DNA of 64,000 bases from Trichinella spiralis (lineage: Eukaryota > Nematoda > Enoplea > Trichinellida > Trichinellidae), in contig CM012954.1 in assembly GCA_000181795.3 (NCBI GenBank), positions 11,732,777 through 11,796,776 of the forward strand, read 5' to 3'. The notes beneath the pieces were generated by a model, which ran no database searches, was not told where the DNA came from, and was given only the letters and a program-made list of their open reading frames with translations. A program made the position numbers and the translations under genes. Shown one piece after another: positions 23,685 to 37,792 of the stretch. Every line of letters starts with the position of its first letter. Position 1 is the stretch's first letter.

Positions 23685-25066
23685 ATGAAATTAGCGGTGC
23701 AGTTGGCGAAAAGGAACGCGCTTCTCGTCATGGATCGACTGGCCCATAGGCGCCAGTCGTTGTTGCGTTCCAGGAATCCTTGGGGCAAGTGGCCCAGCGA
23801 ACCGGAACTTCGACTCGGCTTTTGTTCATCGTTGCGCATTGCCGAAGAGAACATTCGCATGGTATTGTTGGCGATTTTGTTGGTCATTTATTTGGTCATC
23901 GGGGCGATGCTTTTTTCTGTCATTGAACGCAAGCAAGAAGCTCTGGAAAGGCTGCTTTATTCGGAAAAATTGGAACGTTTCAAGATGCAACACTGCACCA
24001 CGGGCGGTGGTTTAACGTTGGTCAACTGCAGTGCGTTGGACGAATTGCTCGAGATGCGCGGCAAAATGTCCGCTGCCGGCATGTCCGAACACCGGAGCAG
24101 TTGGGATTTTTTCGGCTCATTCTACTTTGTCAGCACTGTGGTCACCACCATTGGTGAGTTAACAGTTTCGATTTTGACTTTTACAATTTTTAATTCATCT
24201 TCTCTTTCTAATTTGCATAAGGTTTTGGCATGACAACTCCGCGTACGGCGATCGGCAAAGCTGCGGTGATTTTGTACGGTTTTGTCGGATGTTCAAGTTC
24301 GATATTATTTTTTAATCTTTTTTTGGAACGTATTTTGACATTTTTGTCCTGCCTATTTCGCGTGGTCCATCGTATACGCTTGCCCCAGTCGGACAGGTCG
24401 AACTGTGGTCGTCGGGCTTCGGACGAGCAGAGTTGTTCGTTGGAAGCCGAATGGCGTCCAAATTTGTACTTCTTCTGGTTCGGATTGTTAATTTTGTCCA
24501 GCACAACGATCACTTTGGCTGCACTGCTTTATCAATATGCCGAAGATTGGTCCTACTTGGAGGCGGTATATTTTTGCTTTGTCAGTTTCGCTACCATCGG
24601 TTTCGGTGATTTCATATCCAGCCAGCGGACCAGTGAAATCAGCTCGTACAAATTGTACAGTATTCTCAATTTTGCCATCCTGTTCGTCGGCTGTTGCTGT
24701 ATATACAGCTTTTTCAACGTGACGTCGATTGTCATACGCAGTCTGCTTGATCAGATCATTGCCAGTTTGGATTGTCGATGTCGACTTTTTGGGCGTTTTC
24801 GCCACGACAAAGCACGTCGACCGGTCGACGGTCTGCACACTACCCTGGACCAGAATGCCAAAGGCGCCTATTTGGCGTCTGTCCAGACGGGCGATGGTCT
24901 GTTGTCGTTGAAAGAATTTCTCGACCAAACTCAGGACAACTTGCTGTCTGTCCCTGATCAGCTGCTTCTACCAGCTGAGCATGATCTGCGCAAAAGCAGC
25001 GTTTCAGCTTCATCAGTTGGTCCAATGGCTATTGTGAACGAAATGATCGGTACTGCTGATATTTGA
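23685..25066 (+). CDS. Two-pore-domain potassium channel, THIK (KCNK12/13) type
   Basis: Two exons, 23685-24153 and 24222-25066, joined in phase 1 inside the first pore filter, give 437 residues. Order: cytosolic N-terminus, M1 (about 59-79), extracellular cap, first pore with filter TTIGFG (155-159), then M2 with GCSSSILFFNLFLERI, a block typical of THIK channels. M3 follows (239-260), then a second pore with ATIGFGD (280-286), and M4 with CIYSFFNVTSIVI. The C-tail keeps short THIK-like blocks (LLSLKEFL, and GPMAIVNEM near the end). K2P dimers set background potassium conductance at the plasma membrane; vertebrate THIK channels are inhibited by halothane, but this cannot be assumed here. The family call rests on remembered alignment. 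23685 is the first in-frame ATG; an upstream spliced start is possible. Coding GC is clearly above the surroundings. Confidence 0.9.
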
Positions 25067-25137
25067 TTGCTAATATTATTTTTTTTCGCAGACTGACAAT
25101 GAATAATGAACTTTTGCTTGTAATATTTTCCTCTTTT

Positions 25138-25182
25138 ACAACAACAACAACAACAACACACACACACACACACACACACACG
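25138..25182. repeat. (ACA)n followed by (CA)n microsatellite
   Basis: A run of ACA triplets (25138-25157) passes directly into about 12 CA dinucleotides, some 70 bp after the THIK stop. Likely in its 3' UTR. Confidence 0.9.
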
Positions 25183-25339
25183 TATATGTTGTATACATTG
25201 TTGTTGTTATACACATATATGTATATTTTGGGTTTTTTTAAATCAAATTTTATTTGTATTTCAATTTAAGAAAAATAGAATAAAATTTTGTTATTATTTT
25301 TATTGATCACAATGTTGTTGTTGTTGTTGTTGTTTGTAT

Positions 25340-25494
25340 AAGCTCAGTTGGAGGAAGAAATATGGTGATCATGTTCAACCTGTGCGTCGTCTATGCACTT
25401 GTGACCACGTTGTGCCGAGGGCGGCTAGTGTTGAAGTGATGCGGAAATCGATACCAGCAGCTAATGCGCAGAGCATCCAATACACACCGGCTTG
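25340..25494 (+). other. Orphan coding-like segment downstream of the THIK channel
   Basis: This 155-bp segment is much richer in G and C than its surroundings. One frame is open for 50 codons, contains RRLCTCDHVVPRA and SIPAANAQSIQYTPA, and ends in TGA at 25494. It is preceded by a possible acceptor (tgtataag, ending 25339). It could be an alternative last exon of the THIK channel, an exon of an unseen gene, or a non-coding RNA. The matching phase-0 donor in the channel is not evident, and the other two frames have early stops. I do not recognise the peptide. Confidence 0.3.
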
Positions 25495-28400
25495 AAGTCC
25501 GAGTCGGACTTATACTACCTGCCAGGGTGATCGATTGAATTTCAACACGGGGGCAAATAAGAAATTAATTTCTTTATTCCTAATAAATCAGTTCCTTTGG
25601 CTGACGACAATTTCTCAATGACCGTAATTAGAACAAAGTGGCTTTTGCGTTCGAGGATTGGAATTTTTTCCCACTGCTGCTCGGCTGTGCTTCTCACGCT
25701 ACTTCCAAGCACAATTGCACAACTCCTTCCCCAGTCGACACTGGAAGAATTGAAGCCACTCCCCCCAACTGTTTTTTTTATTTTATTTTCCACTTTGAAA
25801 CCATTCATTCATTCATTTTTCATCAACCATAACTAACGTTCATTTGTGCATTCGGATTTGCATGCATAATCAATCGTTTCAGAAAATATATGTTCTTTTT
25901 CCTCATCAAAAAATGTATCGGTTGAGAAAAATTGTCAACTTGGTTGGAAAATATAGATTTAGAAAAGAATTTTCAATTTTTTGTCAATACTTATTCATTG
26001 TGCATGTGCAAATGAATCGAATTGGCAATCTGTTCACTTGAACAACAACAAGCAAAATTGTATACTGTATTATTTTGTACTTGTTAATTAACATGTTCTT
26101 TTGTAATTGATCATCATTGAAATTGGTAATATTAAAGAAAGAATAATATATATATATATATCATCTGAAGTGACTTCGTTTTAATGAACCATTCAATTGT
26201 ACATCATTACCCATTCTGTCGCTGTTTCAGATGAATAATCTTTACTAAATTTACACTTCACCATTCACATTTATGCTGCTATTTGAAATGATCTCTTTTT
26301 ACGAAATCAAATCATTTCCTCATTTGCATAAATTTGTACTTGAACAGTAATAATTTTGTAACTGCAACAACAACGAGCGATGCTTTTTTTTCAAACAGCA
26401 AACAATTTAATGAGCGTAGTAGATTTCAAATTTTGTGTAAGCTTTTCTTCCAATACTTGTACTTTTTTTTGCTGCTTTTCTTTCGCATTGTTCCAATCCA
26501 GTGTTGTTTGTGGTTTCCAGACGCATCTTATCAATATGTTATTCGACTGACTTGAAATGGTTTTAACGATAAACAGTTATCCGAGATAAGGTTATTTTGC
26601 ATTTTTCAAAATGTTTTAATTGTTATGAATAATTTTTGCTTTTACCTTTATGTTTCAATGGAAAGTGACATTTTCCAATGATACTCTGTGTTGATGTATT
26701 TTGTCAAATTTTCTTATATTGTACAGTCTACAGTACATCAAATTTGAAGTAAAAAGCAAACGGACTAACTTATTGATCTGTGCATTTTACTCCGTTCTCT
26801 GTGTATGTTGTTTTTTGTATGTTTTCTGATAGCTCACTGTTTAATTGTATTGATGATAAAATTCTCAACGTAATCAATAAATGCCATGTCATTATTTTTT
26901 TGACTGGCAATTAAAAAAAATATTGAATATTTACTGTTAACAGTGTCACAGTTACTTGACTATCAATATATGGAATAACTTTTGAAAAATGGAAAGCCAC
27001 TACATATTTCCCTACCAAAATTGGCTGCTGTTTAAGTTTTCGGCTGTTTAAAGAGCCGAAAAAATTTGTTCAACTGTAAAAAGAACAACTTCTACTACTT
27101 CACTTTGCTTATTGCAGAAAGGAAAAATGAACAACAGTTGAAAAATACTTAACGGTTATTAATCGTATCAAAAGTCAGAATATTATTTATTGAAAAATTT
27201 TAAAGAAGGTGTCATTGAAAAAGTTAATAACTGTATAAAGTTTTATTTAATAATTTAAGCACAAATTAAAAATAATTCATTTGAAATGGCGACTGTTTCT
27301 AATTTCTATATAACTAATGCATTTTTGTGTGTAAATAATATTTTTATTACTAGCTTTATTTCATGGCAGAATATTTGCTGCACTTTATAATCTAGACCAA
27401 TTGCTGTGCAATATGATTATAAATTGTTATTCATGTTAGAATAAAGTATAAGCTTTATGCTTGCATGAATATATTTAATACTTAAATAATTTAATTTGAG
27501 CAGTAGTAATATCGGTAAGCGCTTTCAGCAGATTACAATTGAAAATACAGTTTTCTCGTAATATCTAACAGATTTATGCATCAATCACCCGCTATTAAAA
27601 GCAAATATGATGGATTTATTTCGTTAAATTTTATTATTATTTTTTCTTAAAGTACATTGAAATTTGAATAAATAAAAATTAGTTTATATAATTTATAAAT
27701 TTATAAAATAAAAATTTACATAAACAAATTCGTTTCAATTGGCTATGCATTAGTGGGACAGTGGAATAATTTTTGTTAATATTTCAAAAAGTTTTTTTCC
27801 ATTTGAACTAGAGTGCAATTTTCAAACTACAGTAATCATTACTAAACCTACAGGATGGAAAAACGTGGCAAAATTTGAAAAGAATATCAGTGTAAGTTTT
27901 TTTGTCGATTTAATTATTGATTGTTTTCACTTTTGAAATTTGTACTTTAGCACGTGAATATTGATATTTCTTCAGCATTGTCATCAGATTAGATTTTATT
28001 TAATTTTTTCTAAACGGTAATTCAAAAAATACCAGAGCCGTAATGAAATCTGTTTTTTTTTGAAAAATTTAATAGTTTTTTTTGTCTTTTGATTTCATGA
28101 ATGTATTTTTTTAATAATAAATATTTTAAAAAATAATTACTGATTTGTTATCTTTGCATTTTTATGTTACATTATAGCTTTGGGTTAACAATTTGATAGA
28201 TTTAAATTTTAATGATTAATGAAGCAATAATAGTTTAGTTTTGTGATAATAGATTAATTTATGATTTTTTTTTCAAATTTCTCTCGAAATGTATAATTTA
28301 AACTGTTTATGAGCGGTTTTTATTATTTGTTCAAAGATTATTTATTTATTATGCGGTGAAAATTGTCGCTCAATCAGAAAGTTGAAAAGAGACCATTTGA

Positions 28401-29100
28401 GAGTTTACAAATTTTGACCGGGATGACAGTTGGAAATGGAAAATGGAAAATGATTAATTTATAACAGTTCTTTGCCGGTGCAATTGGTGATGATGGATAT
28501 TTTTATAAGAACAATGTGTTGAAGAGTAGTTGTGATTTGCAGTTAAAATTTGCCTCAATTTGAAGTGAAGCGGCAATTTGCACTGGCAAATGGCGGCTGT
28601 AAAATCCAATTGTCACCGGTGAAATGGAGAAAGTGATCTCGTTTATGGGAACCGTTTTCCAAATAATAGTTTCTCAGTTGGGTTGATTTTGAATAATGAT
28701 TTTACAATTGCATATTGGCGGCAGTGGTGGTTAATTTTCCTTTCTTTGTTTCCTATTCTTAGATTATTACCATATTCACCGAGCAAATTCAAATTTGTCA
28801 GTAATGTAGTCGAGAATTTAAATTGCATTGATAGTTTTAATTTTTTTTTCTTTTCACTCGAAGTTTTTTTTATTATTTTTTTTTCTCCAAATTGTGGAAC
28901 ACTGATCAACAACGGCCAAATGCACTGGTCGGTTTTATTGCCGGTTAAAATAACATCGATTTCACTTTTGCAGGCGGCAGGAAAAAACAACCGCCGCTGG
29001 AATAGCAGCAGCCTGGTGAAATGGATTTTCCTCACTTTGCCGAGATTCGCTTCAATTGAAATGTTTATTTACCAACGCGACGGCTATTAACCCTCAAAGC
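25495..29100. other. Gene-poor AT-rich stretch
   Basis: No exon could be supported. Open frames such as 25597-25836 and 28683-29090 (135 residues, with poly-Phe runs) have the composition of random AT-rich DNA. The part from 28430 to 28640 is a little GC-richer, with ATGGCGGC and ACCGG motifs, and might be promoter sequence for the 5' exon suggested next. Confidence 0.45.
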
Positions 29101-29166
29101 TAATTTCCACATCGTCCGTCGTTCAACAAACAACACAGCAGCAACTTTATTCGGTTAGTCGCCGCC

Positions 29167-29197
<31 letters not shown>

Positions 29198-29277
29198 TTG
29201 CTTTGGTTTTCCCCAAAAATTTGCATATTCTACTTTGATCAAAACTATTCTGCACCAAGTTGTTCGTTTGAAAATAG
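29101..29277 (+). other. Possible untranslated first exon with (CTG)n
   Basis: A GC-richer block ends at a strong splice donor (AATAG before GTAAGTG, intron starting at 29278). It contains about nine CTG triplets and no sustained open frame. The next strong gene on this strand is the SK channel at 40655, so it may be a 5' UTR exon of that gene with an 11-kb intron. This is inference from the donor and the composition; no transcript is visible to me. Confidence 0.3.
29165..29199. repeat. (CTG)n triplet repeat
   Basis: About nine uninterrupted CTG units followed by two TTG variants. On the minus strand it reads CAG and gives a poly-Gln frame, but no gene on that strand supports translation. 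Confidence 0.9.
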
Positions 29278-31668
29278 GTAAGTGAATTTTATTATTTTTA
29301 CAAAAATATTTTCCATTCGCATTACAAAACAATAATAAATTTCAACAATTTTTTTTTCTTAAATTTATCGGTGCGCTATTGCAAATTTCTCTCCACTGCA
29401 TGCGTCATTTTCAAAAATTTTTTGTCCGCAGTTGTAAGTTGAGAAAAGTTTCTTTTCAAAACAAGCGTCATTTCGGAGAAAAAAAATTTGCATCTTGTTG
29501 CGGTGTATTTGAAAGTGCAGTCGTTCGACTTGTTTGCACTGTTGCAATTTAGTGAATTAATTGAACTGGAAAAAAAAATTCTCTTCACTTTGCTTTGCTC
29601 TCTCTTTCTCTCTCTCTCTTTGTATTCATTTGTTCAATGGTGAATTTTTCAACATTTTATTTAATTTTTGATAGTAATGAAATATGCAAATTGTTGATTG
29701 TTTCAAGTGACAATCTTGCATTATTAATTTTTTTCTTTAATTTGCATCCATCGCAAAACGTCGTCTCTTCTTCTTTTACAACAGTCATATTTTTTTGATA
29801 AGAACTAGAAATTGTGCTCGTAATTTTCCAATTACATTTTTTTATTGTATTGAAAATATTAAATGAGTAAATAAATAAATATAAGTTCATTTTTCAAAGT
29901 TGCATAATTTCTTTTCATGGATAAATTATGAATCGTTTTATTCCACTTGTTCAGAGCAATAATAATTGTTGTTGTGCAATTGCAATTGGTAGAAATAATC
30001 ATTATTTATCATTACACGTGAAAAATATGCACAATTAGATTATAATGAATAACAAAACTACGTATTGTTGATCAAATTACGCAGAATCTAGCAATTATTC
30101 GTAGGTCAATAATTTCTCTCTTTTTTTTCTTTTCAATCATTTTATCAATCTTTGCCAATATTATAAATAAAATAATAAGTTGAAATTTTTTTTGTATGTT
30201 CGAGAAACTTTTCATTCTCTACTTGTATCTTTTTCTCAAAGTGAGAAAAATCACACGACATATTACGATTCTATTTTAATAGAAAGAATGTGTTTATTTA
30301 TTTTATTGTTTAATAATAATGAAATATGTATAAAATTTGGAAAGATTGATTAAGCGACTGTTAATCAAGAGAAAATAGAAACGAAACACCGCTACGTTGA
30401 TCTCTTGAACATTGCTTCATTTTCTTAATTGCCACTCCTTTCTTTGCAGTTGAAAATTTTTAAAATATTTATTCTCTAATTTTGCTCATTGATTTTCCGT
30501 TTCATTCATTCAGCAAACGAAACTTTTTTCCATATTTTCTATAAATAATTGAATTAGAGATGGGCAGTTTTTTTACTATTATTTTATTTTCAAAAATGAA
30601 TAAATAAGTGGAATTTTTTGTTATTTGAAATGTTTTGAAAGGTAAAATTTTCAAAAATGTGTTATAATATTAGAAGCATTGATTTTGATCATAACGTATG
30701 CTAGCGATGAAATTATCATTGTTTATGAAAGTTGTTCAGTAGTGTTTTTTGTTCGAATAATATTTTTGTATAGTTGGTTTGTATGATATTAGATTTGAAA
30801 ATTGAGATGCAATCCATTACTACCGGATAAATGCATTGACGTTAATTTCTAATTTCTATATTGAACATGGTTATGAATCGGCGGCCACTTTTTATTCAAT
30901 ATTAATTCAGCACATCCGCTTTGCTTTAAATTATCATTTCCTTGTTGTTAAAATAATCTATCAGTGTTCGTAGGCTTTTTTTTTCTTTTAAAATATACTT
31001 GCTGATTTTTCAATTTGATGTTATTTCGTTGATTGTTTGTATCTTTCAGTATTAATAATTAAATTAGCTGACGTAGGAAAAAACTGATGTCAGCGCAATG
31101 TTATTAGTGTTAGCTAATTGCTGCGTACGGCCATTTGCGTACTGTTGTATTTGTTCAATTATTATGATTATACATTTTAATTTTGTTAATACAATTTTCA
31201 TTTGGAAAACAAAAAAAATTTTTGTTTTTTCAGAAAATCTTTGTTTAAGTGAAAAAGCTGCATAATAATGTAAAAGTGAAATTTTATTAAAAATTTGAAA
31301 TAAATAGAATTTTCTGTTAATGATTATTAATTATTGTTTGTAAATTTTGATCGTTATTGAATAGTTAAAAATGCATAATGAGTACCGTAATGGGTGAAAT
31401 TTGTTGTGCATGCTCCCCTTATAGCAGAATGCATGAATGAATAGATGGATGGATGAATAATAATAGTGACCACTGCAATGGGACGGGACACGGTCAGTTT
31501 CGATTTTTATTTTGCTTCTTGCTTGGGCTTTTCTTCAAATAATATCAAGGGGATCAGCGGAAATGTGGTGTAGCATTGGGTAATTTGAAAATTTTGTTGT
31601 GCAGTAGTTGCTTTTCAAGTCCAGTATTGTATCACGTATGTATATTTATTTATTTATTTAATTGTGAT

Positions 31669-31692
31669 GTGTGTGTGTGTGTGTGTGTGTGT
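31669..31692. repeat. (GT)n microsatellite
   Basis: Twelve GT dinucleotides without interruption. Confidence 0.9.
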
Positions 31693-33747
31693 ATGTTGCT
31701 GCTAAAAATGCATTTTTTGCGGTAAATGATGCTCATCAGTGGTCCAGCTAATCACTTGATACATTGTAGTTCGAACGTGTCGAGTTAGTTTGAGATTAGT
31801 CTGTTCAGTTTTCACGAAAATAAAAAGCTGGGGCATTTTTGTAATTTTTGGCTCAATTGATCGTCGATCATCCATTGATTGATAATATCATTTCGCATCA
31901 GAGGCAATCGGGTTGAAATTTAAATTTTACTTATCAATTTAGGAATTTGCACTTACTTTGTTTTGATTTTTTGTTCAGTTGTTATTCACGTTTTTCAAAT
32001 TTGTCGAGTCAGGTCGATATTTTTTGTGAAATATTTCAAAAATACATGCATATATAGCATACTTGTGTAGCAAATTCTTTGAATTTTCTTTCAATTAATA
32101 AATACAATTTAACCAAATCGGCAAACAAACATTATACATTACTACACTTGGTAATATTAATTAAAATTCACTACATTACAAGTGAAATGTGAACATTTTT
32201 TTACTCATTACGTAGTAAATGCATTTACTACATGAATATGTGCATGAATGTTTGTGAAGATCTGTTTTTTGAGATCAGTAGATATTCTAACATCGGTAGG
32301 GGAAACCAAATTCTTCTAAATTCAAATTTCAACCGTACTCTAGAAATTGCTTTCATTAATTTTCTTTTAATGTCTTTCACATGACATAAAAGAATTTTTT
32401 TTTCATTCTGTGTTACTCAAAATAAGAAAAGAAATTACATTTACAGAAACAAGCAGAGTGCAATTATTTTCTTCCCAAGAAAAATGCACGTTTTATTATT
32501 TTTTTATGGCAAATAAAATTGTAATTTTATTTATTTTTAACATGAAGAGAAAAAAAAGAAACTGGCGTTCATTTTGCATCAAACAATATTATAATTGGTA
32601 TAAATTTATAAGTTTAACGTGAAAAATGAGTGGTTGGATTGGATTTTGGACTGGAAATTTTCATTTTATTATATTTTTTCAAAATAAAAATTATGTTTTG
32701 GATAAGTGAGAGAATACGTGAGATGAAAAGCGTAAAATTTTTAAGATTTTTCAAACAGCACAACAGAGGAAGAATGTTCGTTCAACAACTGTCACTTCAA
32801 CTGACAAGCATTATCAGCTTCATCATCATTGTCATTGTAATATTAGCAAAATATTATTTTTATAATAAAAATGCCAAAGCCGTCGAATAGTAAGCGTCAA
32901 AACAAAACTGTTGTCGAATTATTCATATTTTATTTTATTTAAAGCTAGCAGCAAATTTTAATTTTTCATGCAAAACTCGGGTAACTTGTTCGATTTGATG
33001 TTTTCTGTTGTTCAAATTGAAATTTCTTTGCATCAACTGACACCATTGATGATGCATTTTGCTTTTCACTTTAGCAATCTTATGAAAAATTGATACAAAT
33101 TTAATTTCAAGTAAAGAAAAAATGTTCATTCAATTCATTCATTCTTTCATTCTCAATCAATCATTCATTTAGCAGTGTTTAAGAAATTAATTTTTAACTA
33201 ATTTTTTTACTACTTACTAATTCTAATAACTTGTTATATATATATACGTGTGTGAAATGAAAAAAGCGTTAAAATGAATGGTAGCAGTGTTTCTTGTTTC
33301 AGTTATTTCAAAATGAATAATATTCTGTGGTTTTTTCTTTTCAATATCATCGGCTAGTTCAACGTTTGTTCTAGTGTATTGATAATTTTTCCCCATTTCT
33401 GTGCAATGACTGATTAGTGATTTGGTTTGAATATTTCATAACCATTGGACAGCAAAGCATTGATTTATTTGAAATTTATTCTTAAATGAATTAACAGTTG
33501 AATGAAATGGATCAAATTTTCGTCACATTTCATTTCATAATCAGGCAGTACATTTGCATACGTTGGTTGTTTAGAAAAGCAAAAATCCCTTTTACAAGTA
33601 GATGATTTCTGGTGATTTGGTTGTTAAGGAAGTGTGAATAAAAATTTCAACTGCAGCACTTTTACGCACAGCAGCAATAATAATAATAATAATAGCGTTG
33701 CGCACTTATTTCACTCTACTTACCGATTAATAATAGAAGTAAAAATT

Positions 33748-33769
33748 ATATATATATATATATATATAT
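33748..33769. repeat. (TA)n microsatellite
   Basis: About eleven TA dinucleotides without interruption. Confidence 0.9.
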
Positions 33770-34596
33770 GGATTGCATTAATTCATTTTGAAAGAAATAA
33801 AAAAATTAGAATAGAAAGGATTTAATTTAATGAAAATTATTAATTTTAATGCATTGTTGTTCAATTTTTCAATAAATTGTGGAGAAGGAAAAATTCAGCT
33901 GATAATTTCAATATTGTAATGTGGGAAAGAATAATGATAGGTAGGAGAAGAAGAAGAAGAAGAAAGCAATTAAAATGCATTTAAATTTTTAATGAATATA
34001 AATTGAACATGCTCTTTTATTTTCTTCAAATTGAAATTTACAAAAGGTTAACTTTTATTATTTCTTCTTTGTCCACCACCTTTCAATATTCTTTACATTA
34101 GCTTTGCTTCAATGAAAGAAGTTGTTTTTCACTTTTTTTTATAAAAGTGGTTCAAATGCATATCCCGACTATTTGTGGCAGTTGTGTTTTTCAGGTTTTG
34201 CAAAATTTAAAAATAGATTCTCCCTTAAGAAGGAAAGAACGATTTTTTTTCAACAAATATTCATACTGCTTATTTTATTTTGAAAAATATGATCCGACTG
34301 AGATGGTGTTACTCAGATGTCCACAGTTTTATAACTTTTGTTTTTTATTTTTATTTTAATAATATTTAAAGAAAAGACAGTTTTAAATCAGTATTGTAAA
34401 AGTGTTGATTTGCGATTGGAACATTCAAAAGGGTAATTATTGTTTTTTTTCTTTTGGAAAATATTCATCTCAGCATTTCAGCTTGTTTCAAAACTTACTT
34501 GAAAGTGTATGATTAATAAATATTAATATCTACTATTTTGATGACATCATTTTTGAAATGAATTTGACAGTGTTCAAATTGATGAGTAAATGCGTC

Positions 34597-34676
34597 ATTA
34601 TTATTATTATTATTAGTAGTAGTAGTAGTAGTAGTAGCAGCAGCAGTAGAAGTAGAAGTAGTAGAAGTTATTGGTA
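34597..34676. repeat. Compound (ATT)n-(AGT)n-(AGC)n triplet repeat
   Basis: ATT triplets change into AGT triplets, then AGC and AGA variants, followed by AGC-rich sequence to about 34760. The pattern looks like one triplet tract diverging by point changes. Confidence 0.85.
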
Positions 34677-37279
34677 GTGAGCTAGAAGCTATTGGTGAAA
34701 TGACAATGAGAAAATCAAAAACTTATAGCAGCAGCAGCAACAGCAAGCTGAAGCAGCAGGCAACAATTTTAGCAGTATCATTTTAAATTTATGATTCATG
34801 AATTTATCAAATATCGGAGCAAATAAATAACAACTTTTTCAAAATCTCTCATCAGTTGCTGTTTGTGTGGTTTATTTATTAATGCGCTTTTTTATTATCA
34901 TACATCATTGATAATATGTATTAAGTTTTTTTTTTGTAGTTGGATTTGTTCTTTTTTGTGTTTCATTTTCTCATTAACAATTATTGATTGAAGAGTATTC
35001 GGTTGCAAAAATTGTTCCTCATTTATTTTGATAATTTGAAATGCAAATTTCGGTACATTTGATAGGTTTTGTTAGATACGTGTGTTGTTACTTCAATTAC
35101 ACAGGGCGAGCTAAATTCTAGAAGAATTATTCTGTTTGCCCAACCAGATTACTGTTACCGTTGTTGCTTGCTTTTCATTTGGAATATTTCTTATCATTTT
35201 ATTCACTGCTCAATTTTGTGCTTTCTTTCTGAATGAAAAAATTATTAACCTTTTTCAAAGTGGAATAATTTCAGTTTTAATGAAATGATTTTATTAAAAA
35301 TCGAAGAGTAGGAGTGTTCAATGCAATCAGTGTGTCCAGTACAAATCACTTTGTAAAAAATTTTGATGATTCAATTTGAAAAAGTGACAGATAACACTTT
35401 TCCAATAAGTTTTAAATAAGCATGTATAAATATAGTTAGAGAATCTGTTGTAATGGACGGATTATTTTTATTTGCTTCCATTTCAATGTGCTGAAATCTG
35501 AATCACATGCATAAATTGGAACAGATTGAATGACAGCCGAACAGAGAGAAAAGAAAGAAAGAAAGCAATGAATATGGAATTTCATCATTTTTATCTTTCT
35601 CTCTCAGCATTGCTATTCAATAGAATTAAATAGTTCATCGTTGAGAGGTAGGAACAGTTGAATTTTATTCATTTTCATAACCCACAAATAATAATAATAA
35701 TAATAATGACAACAATGCATGATCTTGCTTATTCAAAAGGGAAATTAGCTAATTTTCAAATATTGTCTGTCTGTGCGTTTTTTTTTAAATAAATCATAAG
35801 CAATTTCTTTATGTTTAAAATTTTATCTCTTCAAAGTGCACATGTTATTGCAAACGAATATAATAATTAAATAAACAATAAAGCTTGATTAATAATATCG
35901 CATTGTTTTAATTTACCAATTATGGAAGAAATGGAAATCTTCTTTTTACATACAACACATGCTGTATAGTGCTTAATTAAGCATTTCTTTTACTAATTAA
36001 TTTTTGTTTTTTGTTCAATATTATATAAATAATATTCTTTCAGCAGCATTGCACTGCTTTATACCAATTTACTTTTTTGATGTCAATTTATATGTTCTTA
36101 CAATTTCAATATTTCTCCAAATATGCAAATTATGCGATAAATATATTTACAGACAAAATTAGAAAAGGAAAAATAAGGAAGTTTGGGAATTTTTTTTTTG
36201 AAATCAACGTCAATACATGTCAGTTTTTCAAAAATGCTTGCCAAATTTTAAATTCATGATCAAGCTTTGTGACAACTGTTTATCATATGCATAACTGCTA
36301 TTTTGTGCAGTTTTTTTAACGATGTAAATTATTTCAGTTTTAATACAGATCACTTGTTGAGATGTGTTCTGTTATTTTTTTTAAATGTTTACAGTTATGC
36401 AAATTTAATTTGTTTGGCAAATTGAAGAAAGTCTATCGAATGAAGAAATTCTTGTTGAATTCTCCTGTTGTATGTAAATTGCATTTTTATTTTTGCATAT
36501 AAAAATCGTTTGTCGTTGCGTTGCTTTTTCCAAATCGAATAATAAATAAGTTTGATTATAAAAATTTGAAATATAATGTCTAGAAAAATGAATAAGTGTT
36601 TTTTTTTGATTCAGAATTAACTTGTCAATTTTTGATGCGATTTGTTGAAAAGTACATATATATATGTATATATAGCTAGCTGTCAAGTGAATGTCGTTTA
36701 ATTGTTATAGGAAAAAATATAATTGATCAGTGTTATTTTGTGTTTTGTTTTGTGACAGATTACTGAAACATGAGACAGATAGTGATTTGAAGAATCAATC
36801 GAAAAATGAACGCGGTCAGGCAGGAGGGGTATCAACATGGGAAATGTAAATTATAACGTATCCATACATACATACATATATGCGCGTAATATTGGCAAAT
36901 TGAATTAAGCTTATTAGAAAATTGTCCAACTGCTTTAGTCGTCAGTCCAGCAGCAGCATCAGTTGAAAAGCGTTATTTCAGTTGTCTGAGCAGGTTAGCA
37001 GCATATATTGTATGTTCGTGTATGCTTCATTTCTGATCTTTTACCTTGTCAACAGATTATTTCCACTTGATTTGTTTGTGGGAAAATTGAATGACTGGGC
37101 AAAATAAGCTTAAGTAAGCGATTTTACTTGCTTTTTCAATTAGCTTTTTTCAAAAAGTTGCCATATGCTGAAACTTCTAAGTGTGTGATATTTGCTTTTT
37201 TTTATAACAAAAATAACTTAATTTTTAATGATCTGATATAAAGATTATTTTGAAAATATAATAAAGAAAAAAGAAAGAT

Positions 37280-37304
37280 ACACACACACACACACACACA
37301 CACA
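37280..37304. repeat. (CA)n microsatellite
   Basis: Twelve CA dinucleotides without interruption. Confidence 0.9.
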
Positions 37305-37768
37305 TATGTATATATTGATTATGATGAAAATTTATGTCAATACTATTTTTATGCGCATCATTGCAAAGTTAATAAAAAGTTTATCGTGGGATTAGGTAAA
37401 ATATTTTGTGATATTTTTTGGCAATTTTTTTTTCTTTCTTTTTTTGACATTTGACAAATTTCATACCACTTTTACGATTGGTTTGTAATTTTAAATTAAT
37501 TATTAATATTTATTGTTTATTTGGTTTTTATGGAATTTTCTTCTTCTTCTTCTTCTTTTTGAATTGATGATTTTTCATTTGTCGTCTCATGATTGGAGCG
37601 GCAGTTGTTGATTCGATTTATTACTGTTCAATTCGATAAATCACAGTGATTTACTTACTGTTTATTATTTTTTGACATTCTGAATTGGTTGTGTCAGTGA
37701 TAAATAAATAAGATTGATGTTGAGCATCATCTTTTTATTTGATGAAAGATCGCTCACTACCACTATTA

Positions 37769-37792
37769 TTACTACTACTACTACTACTACTA
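37769..37792. repeat. (ACT)n triplet repeat
   Basis: About eight ACT triplets, bounded by ATT variants. Confidence 0.85.

Noticed and set aside
24488-24928. A 146-codon minus-strand frame
   Set aside because: Antisense to the second THIK exon, without any motif; it mirrors the coding bias of the true strand.
25340-25390. A tRNA or tRNA-derived SINE suggested by A- and B-box-like matches
   Set aside because: No cloverleaf can be drawn, the B box is weak, and no second copy or 3' tail was seen in the window. Kept only as an alternative reading of the orphan segment.
28683-29090. A 135-codon forward open frame
   Set aside because: Phe/Ile-rich composition from T runs, no motif, and an equally long frame on the other strand. 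The GC-richer end fits promoter or UTR sequence better.
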